From positions 1-64,000 of the forward strand of contig JAVYIG010006835.1 in assembly GCA_035222895.1 (NCBI GenBank): a DNA stretch of 64,000 nucleotides, written 5' to 3'. The notes beneath the pieces are model-generated. The model had not been told where the DNA came from. It ran no database searches and was given only the letters and a program-made list of their open reading frames with translations. Source of the DNA: Strongylocentrotus droebachiensis. Lineage: Eukaryota; Echinodermata; Echinoidea; Camarodonta; Strongylocentrotidae. Positions 1 to 13,027 of the stretch are shown piece by piece. How positions within the stretch are numbered: the stretch's first letter is position 1; every line of letters begins with the position of its first letter. Both the position numbers and the translations under genes were made by a program.

Positions 1-1
1 G

Positions 2-3000
2 TCCCTCCTGGCCACCTGCTCTCCCGCCAAAGGCGTCTGTATCTGGGACTTCAGTCGTACAGATTGCATTCTGCCACACGTCAAGAACATCACTTGCGAG
101 GATTCGGATTGATCAGTGCAGCTTTGTGAATGCAATGGAGAAACTAAGCTCGTGACTGGTGATACATCAGGCTTCCTTAAGGTGATTTGAGGCATTATAA
201 AATTATCTGGATCATTTCTTAATACATAAGACCATTTCGTAGTTAACATATAGTAAACATGACCTCATTATATCCACAAATCTTTTACACATGGAGTAGT
301 CGCACTGCCAAAGTAATGGATGTGCTTCATGAATACCTTTTGTTTTGATTGCATAACTGTTATAAGCATGTATCCAGTATACGTCTCGGTGGGTTTTTAC
401 ATTTTGGTACAAATTACCTTTATCTGCCATGCGCAGATTGTATCTACGAACTGGCTTTGAGGAACTATTGCGATTTTTTTTTTTCATGAGCGCTATATGA
501 TTTTTGTTTATTGCATCTATCTGCCAGGGAGTTCCGGGTGCAGAACGACTGTATCCCATTTACTGATTTAGTGGCGTATCATAATGAACTTATTGATTAT
601 TGATGTGTTGCCCTTCCCTCCTTATTCTGAAGATGGACGCCTTGCCGTGATCTGCCTCTTGCAATTATATTATAACCTATTCAGCAGAATTTCTTTGTAT
701 CACCGAGAGGATCGTGCATGTTGATTTCTTATTACAAATAACCCTACGGCTCCCGATAAAGTATTTTTGCAATGACACAAAACTTGCTTAAAATATATCT
801 AAATTAATGAAGCTATAATAATCATTTCAATTTTGGACTATCATTGTTCTGATGTAGGTATGGGATTCTTCGTTCAGCTTACAGTACTCCATCCAAGTTG
901 GAAACACTTCTTTGATGCAAGCTAATAGTTCTGACACGGCACTGCTCCCCGGTTCGGCCATCCTAGCATGCAGTACATGTGACAAGAACGGATTAGTAGC
1001 GTCGTGTGCCAAGGCTGACAATGTTGTTAGGGTATGTACACACACTTAGCAGAACTGCCCTGGGCCCTCGACAAAAAAAAAATCATTCAATCAGTAATTT
1101 ATACGATGATTCTTTATACGATGTTTCTTGTGTGTGCACACCCTGGAATATATACGATGATTCTTTATACGACGTTTCGTTAAAGACTTTCGGGATAACT
1201 TGTTTTTGGTGTGGACACGCTGATACAATCTACTGTATCTTTTATCTTGCTTCAAGTAATCGTTTCTTGAAATGCACTGTATCTAGCGGGAGCAATTTAA
1301 CTGGCATGATATTGGAATGGATATATTTCACAATTTCTTATTCCGTGATTATTATTATTTCTTATTCCTTGAAGTGTTATGATATAACCAACCACAAAAT
1401 ATATATATATACGAAAGGCATACATCTGTACGACTGTCAATGTCGTATTTGTTTCATGTCCATAAACCCCATAATTCTGACCATCTACGCATAGATGTAT
1501 CATAGCTTGTCTTTGATCATTCCGTGACCTTGCCTTCCAATATCAATTTTCTTGCAGGTATTCAACTTGCAAACTGGAAGACAAAAGTTTGCGATAGTCC
1601 ACGATGCCGATGTACGTGATTGTTCGTTTCTTAGCAACGGACTAATCGTCACACTTACCTGGTGCTTGCTCAGTGTTTACAACACTAGAGGGCGACAGTT
1701 ATCTCGTTGGACAGACAGGGATGGTAATGTGAACTTCTGTAATCTATCTTGTGCTCAGGGCAGAGATGGTTACTACATCGCTGTACAAGGATCCACGGGG
1801 AGTTTAACAGTAAGTATAATGGGAGTTGTGTGTTTGGACGCTGAACGAAAATAATACTGTCACTTTTGTTTTGGGATTGAACGAAAAGTATGCATCAACA
1901 AAACTTAACCTTTATCTAAGCAAAAGAATCATATAAACTATATGGTTTGCAGTTTGCTGCTCTATGGATCAGAGGCAACGACTCTGTTAAAAAGCAGACA
2001 TCAAAATGCTGGAGAGTTTTGAATTGTGGCTGTGGAGGAAGATGAAGAGGATAGATAAGTTGGATGGTGGGGAGGAGCGGCAGTAAGTAACAGCATGGAA
2101 GGGGAGACAGGCGGAATGGATTGGGCATATTCTACGGCATGATGGACTCATTAGAAGGATGTAAGGAAAAAGACCGGGGGAGAGGAAAAGAATTATGACT
2201 TTGCATGGTATCAAAAACAAATGATACACTAAAATATAAAAAAAGATAAAAGAAAGAGCTCAAGACAAAAAAGAATGGACCGCTTAAAACCTGGTGAGCA
2301 CCAGAGGGAGATGCATCAAATAGCTCTAACCATAACATTCCTAGTGTATAACATAATTCTTAAAAGATTTATGTAACATATTGCATGTAAGCCTCTTTAA
2401 ATTATTGTCTTAAATCTACTGTCCTCGTAACCAACTTGTCGGCACACACGCCGTGCGCTATACATTGTCTGTTTTGTGTTAAAGACGTCTTGCGCTGAAG
2501 AGAGTCGCGTTTTACATGCTAATGTTACATGTACTTTTATTTTGCAAATAACCGACTCATGGGTATCAATTTGAATGGGTCCATTTGTTTGCACTCCTTT
2601 TAAAGGTACTACATCTAGGCAAGATGTTTCCAGTGACGAAAAGATTGACAGAATACTATCGATTAAATGTGGGCGGGGTTTATCGTGACATCATCAACAT
2701 GTGGATGGAATGCATCAATGATGGGAACGGCGCATGCGGCAACTACTTGGTGACCAATCAGAGTTGCGGACTCATTTTGGTAATGTATTCAAGGAGGGGT
2801 ATTTTTGTCATTGGTTTCCTTTTTTTCTCGAGAGGACTCGAGAAATATGCGATGATGTACATACGACCCATACAAACGCGGTTATGTTCAGACGGCCACT
2901 ATTTCCTCGAAAGCGTCTTTCAAAATCATATCGTCTGTTTCAAAACATGGTAAATAGCTCATCATTCGATAGTCGATACACTGATTTTTATCATAGGTTC

Positions 3001-6000
3001 AGCGTATTAGCAGGCAAATCGAGTTTTGAAAGTCGAATTTCAGAAGTTGTCTCATGACAAAATATGATTTGCCGTATGACAAAGTTGTATTTTTACACAC
3101 GTACCAATTAATTCCCCCAAAACACACAAAAGATCTTTTCTCTCGTTAGTAAGTAATTCACATGAACAGGCTCAAACCTAATTTCTGAATGTCCCAAATA
3201 TTGTGATATTCTTTACGATACAAATCATTTATACTTCTTTTGGTCATGTAACTTTTTAACCATATTATATATACATGTACTTTTTATAATTTCAATAGGC
3301 GTATGCAAATCTGTTTTTGTACTTGTACTTCTTATTTGATTTTGGTAGACCGCTGGGTATGGTATGGTATGGTATATTTTATTTATTCACGGTTAAAAAC
3401 AAATCCAATAATTGTGCCCGTATTCAGCAAACACTGTTTTTCAGCAAGGCCGTGGTTACATCAAATTCGAACAGTAGAATATCAATATCAATACTGGTAT
3501 CTCGCCAAGTGTAGTGAACGTCACATAATGTACAATGTCTAAGACAGAGTCGTAAGAAAACTTGGTAGATTAAATTAACTTTTGCTGTGCCAAGGGGTTT
3601 TGCTTCTGCCAAGATTTTTCCAAACAGTGCTTACTATTGAAAATGAATACTTTGCAAACGCTCGTACTTCTTTAACCTCGTCTTTCATCACGAACTGTTG
3701 TGTACAAAAGTTGCAGAAAATTAATTACCCTTTCTAATTATAAAAATGTCTGATATATTCAATTCATAAATTTGAAGGTTTTTAGCCCTTTATGTACCAT
3801 TTTTTAAATTGATTTAAAAAATATCCTGTAAAAAATGTTTGTTTTTTTCAATATTATCTACACTTGCAGGAAACATTTCTTGGATATTAAGAATGCTAGG
3901 TTCATGTTTTTAAACAGTGATATGAATTGATCATCATATGCACATTTCTTCATGGAATAATGTCACATCGAAAATAATTATATAGTCCGTACAAGTGACA
4001 CCGGCTCAGCAAGACTTAATGAAATTGCATGATGGACTATTATATATATATATATATATATATAAACAATTGTTTTCTTAAAGCGATACTGAACTAATGA
4101 ACTTTCTGTCCAAGCGTACTCTAGAGGGGAATTCGCGATAGTGCTTCTAGTAAAGTAAGACTTTCACGTATAATTTTTATCGATTTCATATAGGTGTGGA
4201 AGTTTGAGAAGGGTTCCAGACCTCAGAGCGATGGAAGTGCTTTTGGCGTCTCCTTCAAAACCGATGGTAGCATCCGGGCTATGGTTGGAAAGAATCAAAG
4301 GAATTCTCGAAAGTGTTCGGTGAGTTCAAAGGATGATTCATAATCACTGATTGATTGACGAGATTTGTTCAGCTATATCATTAGATTATGATTCCTTAAT
4401 TATTTTTTGTTTACGATCGGAATGGGAATCGCCACAACTATAGAATGAAATTTCCAGTGATTTTTCAATTAAAATTAGGTTTTATTCAATCTCATTAAAA
4501 ATTCCAAAGACTAAAAATGTGTGTTCACATCATACATACAATTAGATTTAAAAAAAGCATCCAAAAACATATATAAAGAAAAACATATAAAATGGGGAAA
4601 AAATATATCAAAATAAATGAATATTTAAATAAAAACATCAAAAGCTTTAACAAAAATTCAAAAACAGTATATTGCTATAGCATGTCAGGAGAGTGTACTG
4701 AATATAAAGTAATGCTATATTCATATCGAATAAAATGGCATATAAAGTGTAGCAAAATACAACGAATTGATAAATTTTGTTGATTACTTCAGATTTTAAG
4801 TGATTAAAGTGTGTTTGTATTTTTGTATATATTTTAAGATGCTGCATTGCTGTGGACAAAACGTCATTGCCAACAAAGCAAGGACAATCTACAAAACTAA
4901 GGAGTTTGAGACAATTGACATGATCGAGATAAGCCAAGATCATCCCCATGATATCATATCATGTACAAGTAGTCAAGTCAAGGTAGGTTCTGTAATCAGT
5001 GATTTTAAGCTTTGATATGAAAGTTGAAAGTGAAAGAATATTACTTTCTTAGAATTATATTTACTTTAACACAAAAAGTGCTGCTATGGGACGGGGGGAG
5101 GAGGGGTAAGTGTCCCTACCCCCACCCCCCCCCCCCCAACATCGAATGGGGAATAAATATTTTGAAAAAGGAAAAGGAAAAGTGAAAAAAGATAATACCA
5201 CTCCCACACCTTCTCCTTAAACTGTAGACCTGCAAAGATCTTATTTGATCTTATTGATCTGTTTGCCATGCAGTGTCGCCTCGATGGATCGACCCACGCT
5301 ACACTGATGTACACGTATATGTAAACGCTGCGAGATGACGGGATTACACTTGTTATGGTGTACATGTTTCTCTAGCTTGTGTAAATCTGTCTATTGAAAT
5401 ATCTTCTGATCATTCGTTTCCTATTATTTACGAGACGCTAAAAATGTATAATCATATTTCTGATTTAAATCTCTTTTTCAAGAAATAGCATGGCATAAAC
5501 AAAAGAACTCTTGTTACTCTTATAGGTGACCCCTTTACCCCGCTGCGTTACTCGGAAATCCAAAAGGAAAGATGATTCAACAACATTGAAGGAATTCAGC
5601 ATAGTCCCTTCCCAAGATAAGATCATCTTGGCAAAACTCATCGATTCTCATCATCTCCTCACCGTCTCCAGTGGGACCCAGCTTGCAGTTGAAGTAAGAA
5701 ATCAATTATAGTCTTTCAGCCGGAAGTAAAACAACGTTCATTCAAAGACAGTGTGAAAGAGAAGTTTGAGTTCTGAATTAAAGGTGGACACAATTATTCG
5801 TGAGCTTTCTCACTCTTGTTACTCCTACGGCTAAGTAAAAGAATATATAAGTAGAGAAGAGGATTCCTCTACAAATGCTCGAGATTCGAAATACGACTGG
5901 GAAAAAAGCGAAAAAGATCGGACTAAACATGTGATACCATATTTTCCTATTTCTAATTTACAAAACCTCGAAGCACATAACAATTCTTAAATACTGGACC

Positions 6001-7914
6001 TCTAGGGAGACCAGAATGATTCCATTGATATCTCTGAATAGAGAATTCCAGTCGTATTTTGTGTATAGTTATTATTCTATGTTCACACGCATGTATACAT
6101 ATTTTGTATACGGAAAATAAAACCAAATCAAATTAAACTAGACCAATGAATGACATATTCTACCTTTCTCAAGGGTATCTTTCGTCTTGCAGTCGCAGGA
6201 ACACGACACAACTTTGTCCCTATTTCCATTACACACCAGACTTCAAATTGCATGTACGGTTAGATATCAATTTTCAGATGTATAACGTCTTCCTGCACGA
6301 GGTTTCTAATAGTCAAAATTCTATTAGATTGCGGGATATTTTAAGCATTTAAATCGTAGAAGAGGCACAGTCGGTCATGAATGATGTCAGAATCCCACAA
6401 TTTGGAAGTAGTCGGAATGGAATAAATGGGATGACCTTTCAAGTCATGTCTTTGGTCTACAATTTAATTTTCAATATGATTCTTATAGTTTATCTTACAC
6501 TCTGCATCGATGATTCTGTAGAACACTGTTTTTTTATAGGATCATTGACCTTTTCCGACAATTTTAAACCATGTAAAAGGCTGTTTAGATTAGTGTTTTA
6601 TTTTGTTTTGTTCGTTTTCTCACCAGTGCTGGTCGAGAAATGGGTCTTCAACTGGAAGCCGCCATATTGCTTTCCAACAAGCATTGTCAGCTGACTTATC
6701 ACATGATCATAGAAAGCTTGCTATAGGGTGCTCCAATAGTACTGTGTTAATCTTAAAAGTGAGTTCAGTGATATCATATAATTCCCCTTTAACAGGACTA
6801 ATTTTTAGGACTAGTATTTACTTTCAAACAGACACTTTGTGAGCTTTACCCTAACACCCTCATCATGCATTTAACTTTCTATAAGCGTGAGGTGGTTACG
6901 TAAATTCACTGAAAACACACATTATATAATGCGGTATATTTGTAACCTTTGCATCGAACAATATCACCTGCCTATCAAGTAACTATGTGATATCTGAATA
7001 ATTTACATAAGAACTTAATCCATTCATTCTACTTGACTGGGTTTCATCCCGTCGAGTAGCCGTGATGAAACCTAGTCAAGTAGAATGAATTGATTAAGCT
7101 GTTGTGTAAATTATTCATAGTGATTGTAGGCAAATAAATATATGTAAAATATTCTTTTATGGCTTTTTGAATGTAATCAAATTAAATCTACACATATTTG
7201 TTTTTTAATTCTTGATTCAGATTCACATTTCAAGAGAATCTGGAATGTAACCTTTAATTTAAAAAAATAATACACATGTATACCAAAAATTGTACATGTT
7301 TCTGATACGTTTTATCTCATACAGCTAAATGGTTGCAACATTGATGACTGTGACCCTACCATGCTTGAGGTCGATGGCTTCCGGGTCACAAGATGTGTCT
7401 TTTCACCCAATGATAAACTGCTGGCAGTTTCAGGCGACAGAAAAGTCACGGTAATGGATACCATAGATTGTATCATTCTTTTCTTCTTCCTTTCGAACCC
7501 TAAACTCTTCTTTTGGTTATAATCTTTACTTCAATTCCTGCAGTTTTTCCTGCTGAGATTGCTTGTTTGTTAGTTTTAAAGGTTTTGTTTTTGCTGAACC
7601 TCTGTCTTCATATACCACTTTTAACCGTTTCCTCAACCATGATTTACTATGGATCTGTATTGTTGCTCCTTCTGTAACATTAGCAATGATTGGTTTCGTG
7701 ATTCAAGAAATTTTGAACAAAATATCTTTCCACGTGCTATTATCTTGAGCTAACAGCTTCATTTCAGTCTTCCCTACTCCTCCTCATCCTGCAGTGATAC
7801 CGTATCCAGGGGCGTACGCAGGATTTTTTCAAGGGGGGGGGGGGTTTAAAATCGGGACCAAAATATTTTGCTCCCGAAAAATTTAAAATCGCGCCGGCCG
7901 AAAAGTCGCTCAGT

Positions 7915-7947
<33 letters not shown>

Positions 7948-10900
7948 GGGGTAAGCGGACCCTTTTTTTTTTTTTTTTTGTCTCGAAATTTGAAAATTTG
8001 ACATATTTCTTCGTTGGGGGGGGGGTAAGGTCACCTTTTTTAGGTCAGCCGTGGGCATTTTTTTTTTTTTTTTTTTGTATAATTAAAAAAAAAAAAAAAA
8101 AAAAAAACATCCAAAGGGGGGGGGGGGGTTTGGTTTTTTTTAGGGGGGTTTACACACATAAAAATACCAAAGGGGGGGTTTTTAACCCCCAAAACCACCC
8201 CCCCCCCCCCCCTGCGTACGCCCCTGACCGTATCTAAGAGCCCTTTACGATGTCCTCCATTCGACTTCTGTCCATGCTTAAATCTTGTAAACAGGAAAAG
8301 CTCCCGCGCTGGTTACGTTTTTAGTGATGAAAGCAGTAAAATATAATACATTTTTTCCTGGACTATCATCTGTGTTTCCTTACCAAATAAGATATCCCCT
8401 AGATGTTCATCTGATGTTTCTTTCTTTCTTTCAGGTGTTTGATATAGATTGCCGTACCCAGTTGGCCAAGAGCAGTCACAAGACGACGATTTCTGGTATC
8501 AAGTTCACTCCAGATAGTGAGATGTTGTTCCTTGTAGTAGGTGGATCCATAATGGTATGGTGACATCTGTTTTAACTCTTTATATGCCACACAAATAATC
8601 TTCATGTGCTATATATTGATTTTATCATTCAGGCTTATTTAACTATTTCCAATAATCTTTACCGGTGTTAAAAGGGTTATCATTGAGCTAATCAAGTTCC
8701 GAAATAGGTATAAATTTGGAAAGCCTTTGTAAGGTTGTAAGATTTTATTGACTCTATCGACCCTCTCTCGGGGTATGAGAGTACAAACATATGTACAACG
8801 TATTATCAATATAACAATAATATAACAATGATAAATATGTGATAATATGAACCATAATAAACATGGGATAATAATTTATGAACATTGATAAAAATGTGAG
8901 TATTGTGTTTATCCCTCTATCTAATAGTGGATTTCGACTCCAACTGAAGTTATCGAAATGTGTAGAAGTTCATGTCTCAAAAAGTACCAATATGATTTAT
9001 CAATCACCTGTTCCTTCTATTTGATAATCATTTTTTTCGTTCAGCTTTGTGAGTCTAATACGTTGTGTAAACGAAGCAAACACACAGCCTATGCCGAGGT
9101 GTCAGACTATCACTTCTCAGCTGATGGTACTATGCTCGTCACAGCTGGAGCCGTTAAATACTTTGTGAGTAAATCACTGTATTCACCAACAGTGGCGTAA
9201 TGAGCAAAAACGTTTGGGGGGGCTGAACGTTTGTCAAAGTGAGGTCTAGGGGTAAAGCCCCGACGGGGGTCAAGGGGCGGATCCCCGAAGCTCAAGGGGT
9301 ATGGGAAAACAGTGGCGGTTTCAGGAATATCTTACCGGAGGGGGGGGGGGGGCACAAAATGGCATGGGGTTAAATATATATAAAACGATAAAGCGACAGA
9401 GCGAGGCTTTAGCGGCGAGGGAGCGGAGCGACCAAGCGGGGGTGGGTCTGGGAGGGGGTTCTGACCCCCTCCCTAAGTAGGAAGCATTTGCAATTTTAGA
9501 ACCACATTAGACGCATTTTCAGGCACTTCCTGGAGTAATATGACGTAAAATTGCTTTCTCCTACCCCCTCCAAGAGATCTTTTGCAATTTGAGAATCATA
9601 TTTGGCGCATTAATGTCCACCGGCACTTCCTGGAAAAAAAGAGGCCTTCTGATTGATTAGACGTTCAGGGGGGGGGGGGTAGGAGGGTTGTAGAGGCCAC
9701 CGCTAACTGACAAAACTAGCCACCAATTACCGACAAATATATTAACACTAATGCCCCAATATCTACTAATTTAAGCCTATAAATCCGGGCCAGGAACTAA
9801 GTTATTTTTCAGTTGTTCCACTCCCGCGCGAAGCGCGGAAGCTGTGACACTTCATTAAATTATTAGAGGAAGGAGCCGATCGGTTATACCGTTCTCGACT
9901 CTTCTTGTTTCGCACGCCCCTCCCGCGCGAAGCGCAGAAGCTATGACGTTTCATTTAAATATTAGAGAAAGAAGACGATTCATTGTACCGTTCCCGACTC
10001 TTAATCCTTGCCTGAATTCAGTTCGCCCCCTCCCGCGCGAAGCGTGGAAGCTTTGACGTTTCAATAAATGATTACTCTTAATCCTTGTCTGAATTCAATT
10101 TCGCTCATCCCGCGGGAAGCGCGGAAGCTTTCACGTTTCATTAAATTATTAGAGAAAGATGACGATTCGTTGTATCGTGTCCTTGTCTGAATTCAGTTCC
10201 CCCATCCCCCTCCCGCGCGAAGCGCGGAAGCTTTGACGTTATTCTTAATCCTTGTCTGAATTCATTTTCGCCCATCCCGCGCGAAGCGCGGAAGCTATCA
10301 CGTTTCATTAAATTATTAGAGAAAGATGACGATTCGTTGTATCGTGTCCTTGTCTGAATTCCGTTCCCCCATCCCCCTCCCGCGCGAAGCGCGGAAGCTT
10401 TGACGTTACATTCAATTATTAGAAAAAATAGACGATTAATAATTGTAGCGTGTCCTTGTCTGAATTCAGTCCCCCCCCCGTCCCCCTTTGACGTTTCATT
10501 TCATTATTACTCTTAATCCTTGTCTAAAATCATTTTCGCTCATACCGCGCGTAGCGCGGAAGCTTTCACGTTTCATTAAATTATTAGAGAAAAAAGACGA
10601 TTCATTGTATCGTGTCCTTGTCTGAATTCAGTTTCCCCTCCCCCCCCGCCCTTCTGCGCGAAGCGCGGAAGCTTTGACGTTTCATTTAATTATTACTGAA
10701 ATCATTTTCGCTCATACCGCGCGTAGCGCGGAAGCTTTCACGTTTCATTAAATTATCAGAGAAAGAAGGCGATTCGTGTACCGTTAATCCTTGTATGGAT
10801 TCAGTTTCCCCACTGATCCTGACGATGTACATGTACGTATATGGAACGATCGTTCGCAAATCTGTGCATGCACAGCCCGAGTGGTGGGTTGCATGTTATC

Positions 10901-11888
10901 TCCCGGTAGTGCTTGTCGCAGTATAGCTTCTGGAAAGGTTTCTACTAGTGTTACTGTTAGTGGCCACTAATGCCCATTAGTGACTATTAAAAACATTGCT
11001 CTTCCTGGCTATTTGCGAATGTGTCAGTTTGCAACAGAAATGGAAAAACGCACATTTTGTTGAAAATCATGTTATTATCACGAACATTTATAAATCACCT
11101 GTATGGAATTAAAAATAAGTCATGGTTTCATTTTATTTGGGGGGGCTGGCGCCCCCCCCTAGCTCCCCCACCAGTACGCCAGTGTTCACCAACAACAACA
11201 ATCTACTAGGCCTGCTGGTGTATATTTCTTATGTACACGAAGACTATATTAGCCACTTCGTAATCGTACGTGGTAGAGGTCAAATCATAACAGTCATTAT
11301 ACAGTGGAAAACTATCCGTTCCTCGGATAGGACGTTAAGGAGTGGCCCGTATGGAGGAGAGTAAACATCTTTGCAGATTAAGAATCAATTACACTCTTCG
11401 TTAAAGAGTAGGGAAAACCACGGTGTAGCAGTACACATGCATATCCCAATCGATTATGTTAGAAGGAGAGACCCGAGGGTCACAGTCATCGCGTCCCGCA
11501 TCATGTTCGCTCTTCCCCTCCCAGACACAGGTTTAGTTTAATTTTCAGTAATTGTAGTTGACAACAAATCATTGATAATAATAAATAAATAAAATCAGGC
11601 CCAGGTTTTCATCTTGTTATACAAATTTTGAAATTCATCCTCCAATCCTCGATCGGTTATGGCTTTTATTTGTCTCTCCTCCTGTAGGATAAAGGCTACT
11701 TGGAATGGTGGCGAATCGACACAAAATCAGGGGCCATTTCGCAGCTTCAAAAGTTCATGATAAACAACCGCATCAAACGTGTCGTGTGCAATCAGTACTT
11801 CACCGTCTTCGTGACTGTGGATGAAGTGGACGAAATCTACGTACTGCAAAGAATAGCGCCCTCTGAAGGTCATGACAATGGAAATTAA
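2..11888 (+). CDS. WD40-repeat (beta-propeller) protein, 3' part of gene, 11 exons
   Basis: Exons by splice sites and continuous frame: 2-181 (enters from the left edge), 1558-1809, 2606-2779, 4194-4319, 4839-4982, 5526-5693, 6627-6758, 7325-7450, 8435-8554, 9045-9164 and 11688-11888 (stop 11886-11888). Every junction is phase 0 with GT-AG borders, giving about 580 residues. Nearly every exon is one propeller blade: blade-like strings recur at exon joins (GFLK|VFNLQTG, LIL|VWKFEKGS, VFDIDCRTQLAK, YLEWWRIDTKSG), and D-C/G-x-F strings such as VRDCSFL and VTRCVFSPNDKLLAVSG occur at blade starts. WD40 propellers are protein-interaction platforms. The N-terminal domains, which would say whether this is a NACHT- or caspase-pathway protein, lie outside the window, so no specific function is assigned. 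Oddity: in the first exon the frame meets TGA at 110-112, while a good blade segment (IDQCSFVN) sits in another frame at about 105-130, so two compensating indels or an assembly error are likely there. Confidence 0.85.
1935..2335 (+). pseudogene. Decayed C-terminal fragment of an RTE-like non-LTR reverse transcriptase
   Basis: In the intron between WD40 exons 2 and 3, interrupted reading frames give LLYGSEA, then LESFELWLWRKMKRIDKLD, then WIGHILRHDGLIRRM, then GKRPGERKRI. This ordered set (LLYGSE-W, L-x-FE-x-W-x-WR-M-RI, WIGHILRHDGL-R) is the familiar C-terminal tail of RTE-type endonuclease/reverse transcriptase polyproteins. Frameshifts near 2005 and stops near 2087 and 2162 show it is dead. 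Neither the endonuclease nor the catalytic RT core is present here, so it is a 5'-truncated relic in the same orientation as the host gene. Confidence 0.7.
6995..7117. mobile_element. Small palindromic MITE (hairpin), 123 bp
   Basis: The two halves are near-perfect inverted copies: the left arm reads TGAATAATTTAC...ATTCATTCTACTTGACTGGG and the right arm is its complement, with a loop of about 15 nt near 7050-7065 (CCGTCGAGTAGCCGT). It has no coding capacity and lies in the intron between WD40 exons 7 and 8. Family not determined; no clear target duplication. Confidence 0.7.
7807..8226. mobile_element. hAT-type MITE, 420 bp, with 8-bp TSD
   Basis: The termini are an inverted repeat: CAGGGGCGTACGCAGG at the left and CCTGCGTACGCCCCTG at the right. 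The element is flanked by an 8-bp direct repeat, ACCGTATC, at 7799-7806 and 8227-8234. A CAGGG terminus with an 8-bp duplication is diagnostic of hAT transposition. The interior is almost entirely G, T, A and C homopolymer runs with no ORF, so it is non-autonomous. It sits in the intron between WD40 exons 8 and 9. Confidence 0.9.
9190..11184. mobile_element. hAT-like non-autonomous element, about 2 kb, carrying an internal satellite
   Basis: The left end begins CAGTGGCGTA and the right end is TACGCCAGTG (one mismatch from a perfect inverted terminus). An 8-bp direct repeat, TTCACCAA, flanks it at 9182-9189 and 11185-11192. This supports insertion of the whole 1995-bp block, tandem array included, as one hAT-type unit into the last intron of the WD40 gene. 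No transposase ORF is visible. A second hAT-like start (CAGTGGCGGTTTCAGG) at about 9310 suggests a nested insertion. Confidence 0.82.
9820..10805. repeat. Degenerate satellite array with GC-rich hairpin, inside the hAT-like element
   Basis: About ten diverged units, each containing a CCGCGC-GAA-GCGCGG type hairpin followed by GAAGCTTTGACGTTTCATTA, an AGAGAAAGAAGACGATTC block, and CTTAATCCTTGTCTGAATTC. Unit length is irregular because of internal deletions. Same family as the younger array at 22.5-24.7 kb. Confidence 0.85.
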
Positions 11889-12109
11889 TTCAGCGCTCGC
11901 AGGAGATCGTATGGGGGGAATTGAACGAAAAGCATACTGAGGTTGACCTAGGGCGAAAGTTGCTCTGTGGTCAATATCCTACACCAACAAACTTTTTAAC
12001 TTCAACTCAGGACAAACACTTTACCTACCATAAGCGTAACCATGAACTAAACAGAAACTCTAACTGTAACCCTGGCTATAGCCCTAACCCTGGCCAACAT
12101 CTTTGACGA

Positions 12110-12115
12110 AATAAA
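12110..12115 (+). promoter_or_regulatory. Probable polyadenylation signal of the WD40 gene
   Basis: AATAAA lies 222 bp after the stop codon at 11886-11888. It is the first canonical hexamer on this strand after the stop that I noticed. The position fits a short 3' UTR, but the cleavage site is not visible from sequence alone. Confidence 0.5.
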
Positions 12116-12446
12116 GCCAGAAGCAATATTATTATCAAAGCACCGATAGCATTCCTGAGATCATTCCACTGTATAAAATGGGACTGATATTTGTAATTTT
12201 CAAGTCCAGAGCAGTACTATATTTTCAATCAAATCATGCCTATAGAGAGTAAAAGTATTTGTCTTCATTACTCTGACAAACAGTGTTGTTATTGAGACCT
12301 ATGTGGTCTTTTCTAGGAGCAAGGCCAGGATGAAAGGGTTGATAGCATTCATTTAGCTTTCGGATCTCGGTATCGAGACAAGGACTAAGACTGAGACGTC
12401 ATAAACCCGAGAATGAGACTGGTACCACTACATCACTGCGAACATG

Positions 12447-12680
12447 GAGGTGTTATGAGCTTGTAATTCATTTACTTTACTCTCAATCCAAAGGTTGAGG
12501 ATTCAAATCCCAGCTCCGCATTAACGTCCGTTGCGAGACTAATCCATTTCAGTGAATTACAACTCTCCACCCAGGTTCAAATGCTTACATGGCAATATTA
12601 TTGATGGGGTAATAGCCTCATGAAGAACAGCCTTGACTCTTATGAAACGTTACTGGCTAAACAAAATTATCCTTCTTATT
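12447..12680 (+). mobile_element. tRNA-derived SINE (copy 1 of a local family)
   Basis: It contains a pol III B-box-like stretch (GGTTGAGGATTCAAATCC) and a 3' body with ATGAAGAACAGCCTTGAC and CTGGCTAAACAAAATTAT. The same B-box and body segments recur near 30845-30975, and a related head is at 63786. The tRNA part is too degenerate to be a functional tRNA gene. Confidence 0.6.
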
Positions 12681-13027
12681 ACAACAAAAATTTACTTAGT
12701 AGAATTTCATCATTATGTCCAGAGAACAAGATCAAGAAGAGTTTAACAAAAAATTGGCCTAAGCCAATATAGGTAGCCTTGCACATGAACTTTTGACAGT
12801 GCAGACTCTAAATTGTATTTTTCTAAATGAAATACAGTATCGTATTTGAAATTGTTTTTGAATTGATTTATTGAAAGCATTTGCGATTGTACGTGTTAGA
12901 CAATAATATGTAAAAGTACATAACCCATGTGCAATACACGTTTTAGCATTAACTATTGTTTTCAGTTATTAATAGGAAAAATTTCCTGTCATGTGCAATT
13001 AGAATGATGACAGTCATACATCTTGTC

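Noticed and set aside
1006..1494. 162-codon ORF
   Set aside because: Lies in a WD40-gene intron, contains a local direct repeat (TATACGATGATTCTTTATAC twice), and shows no domain features.
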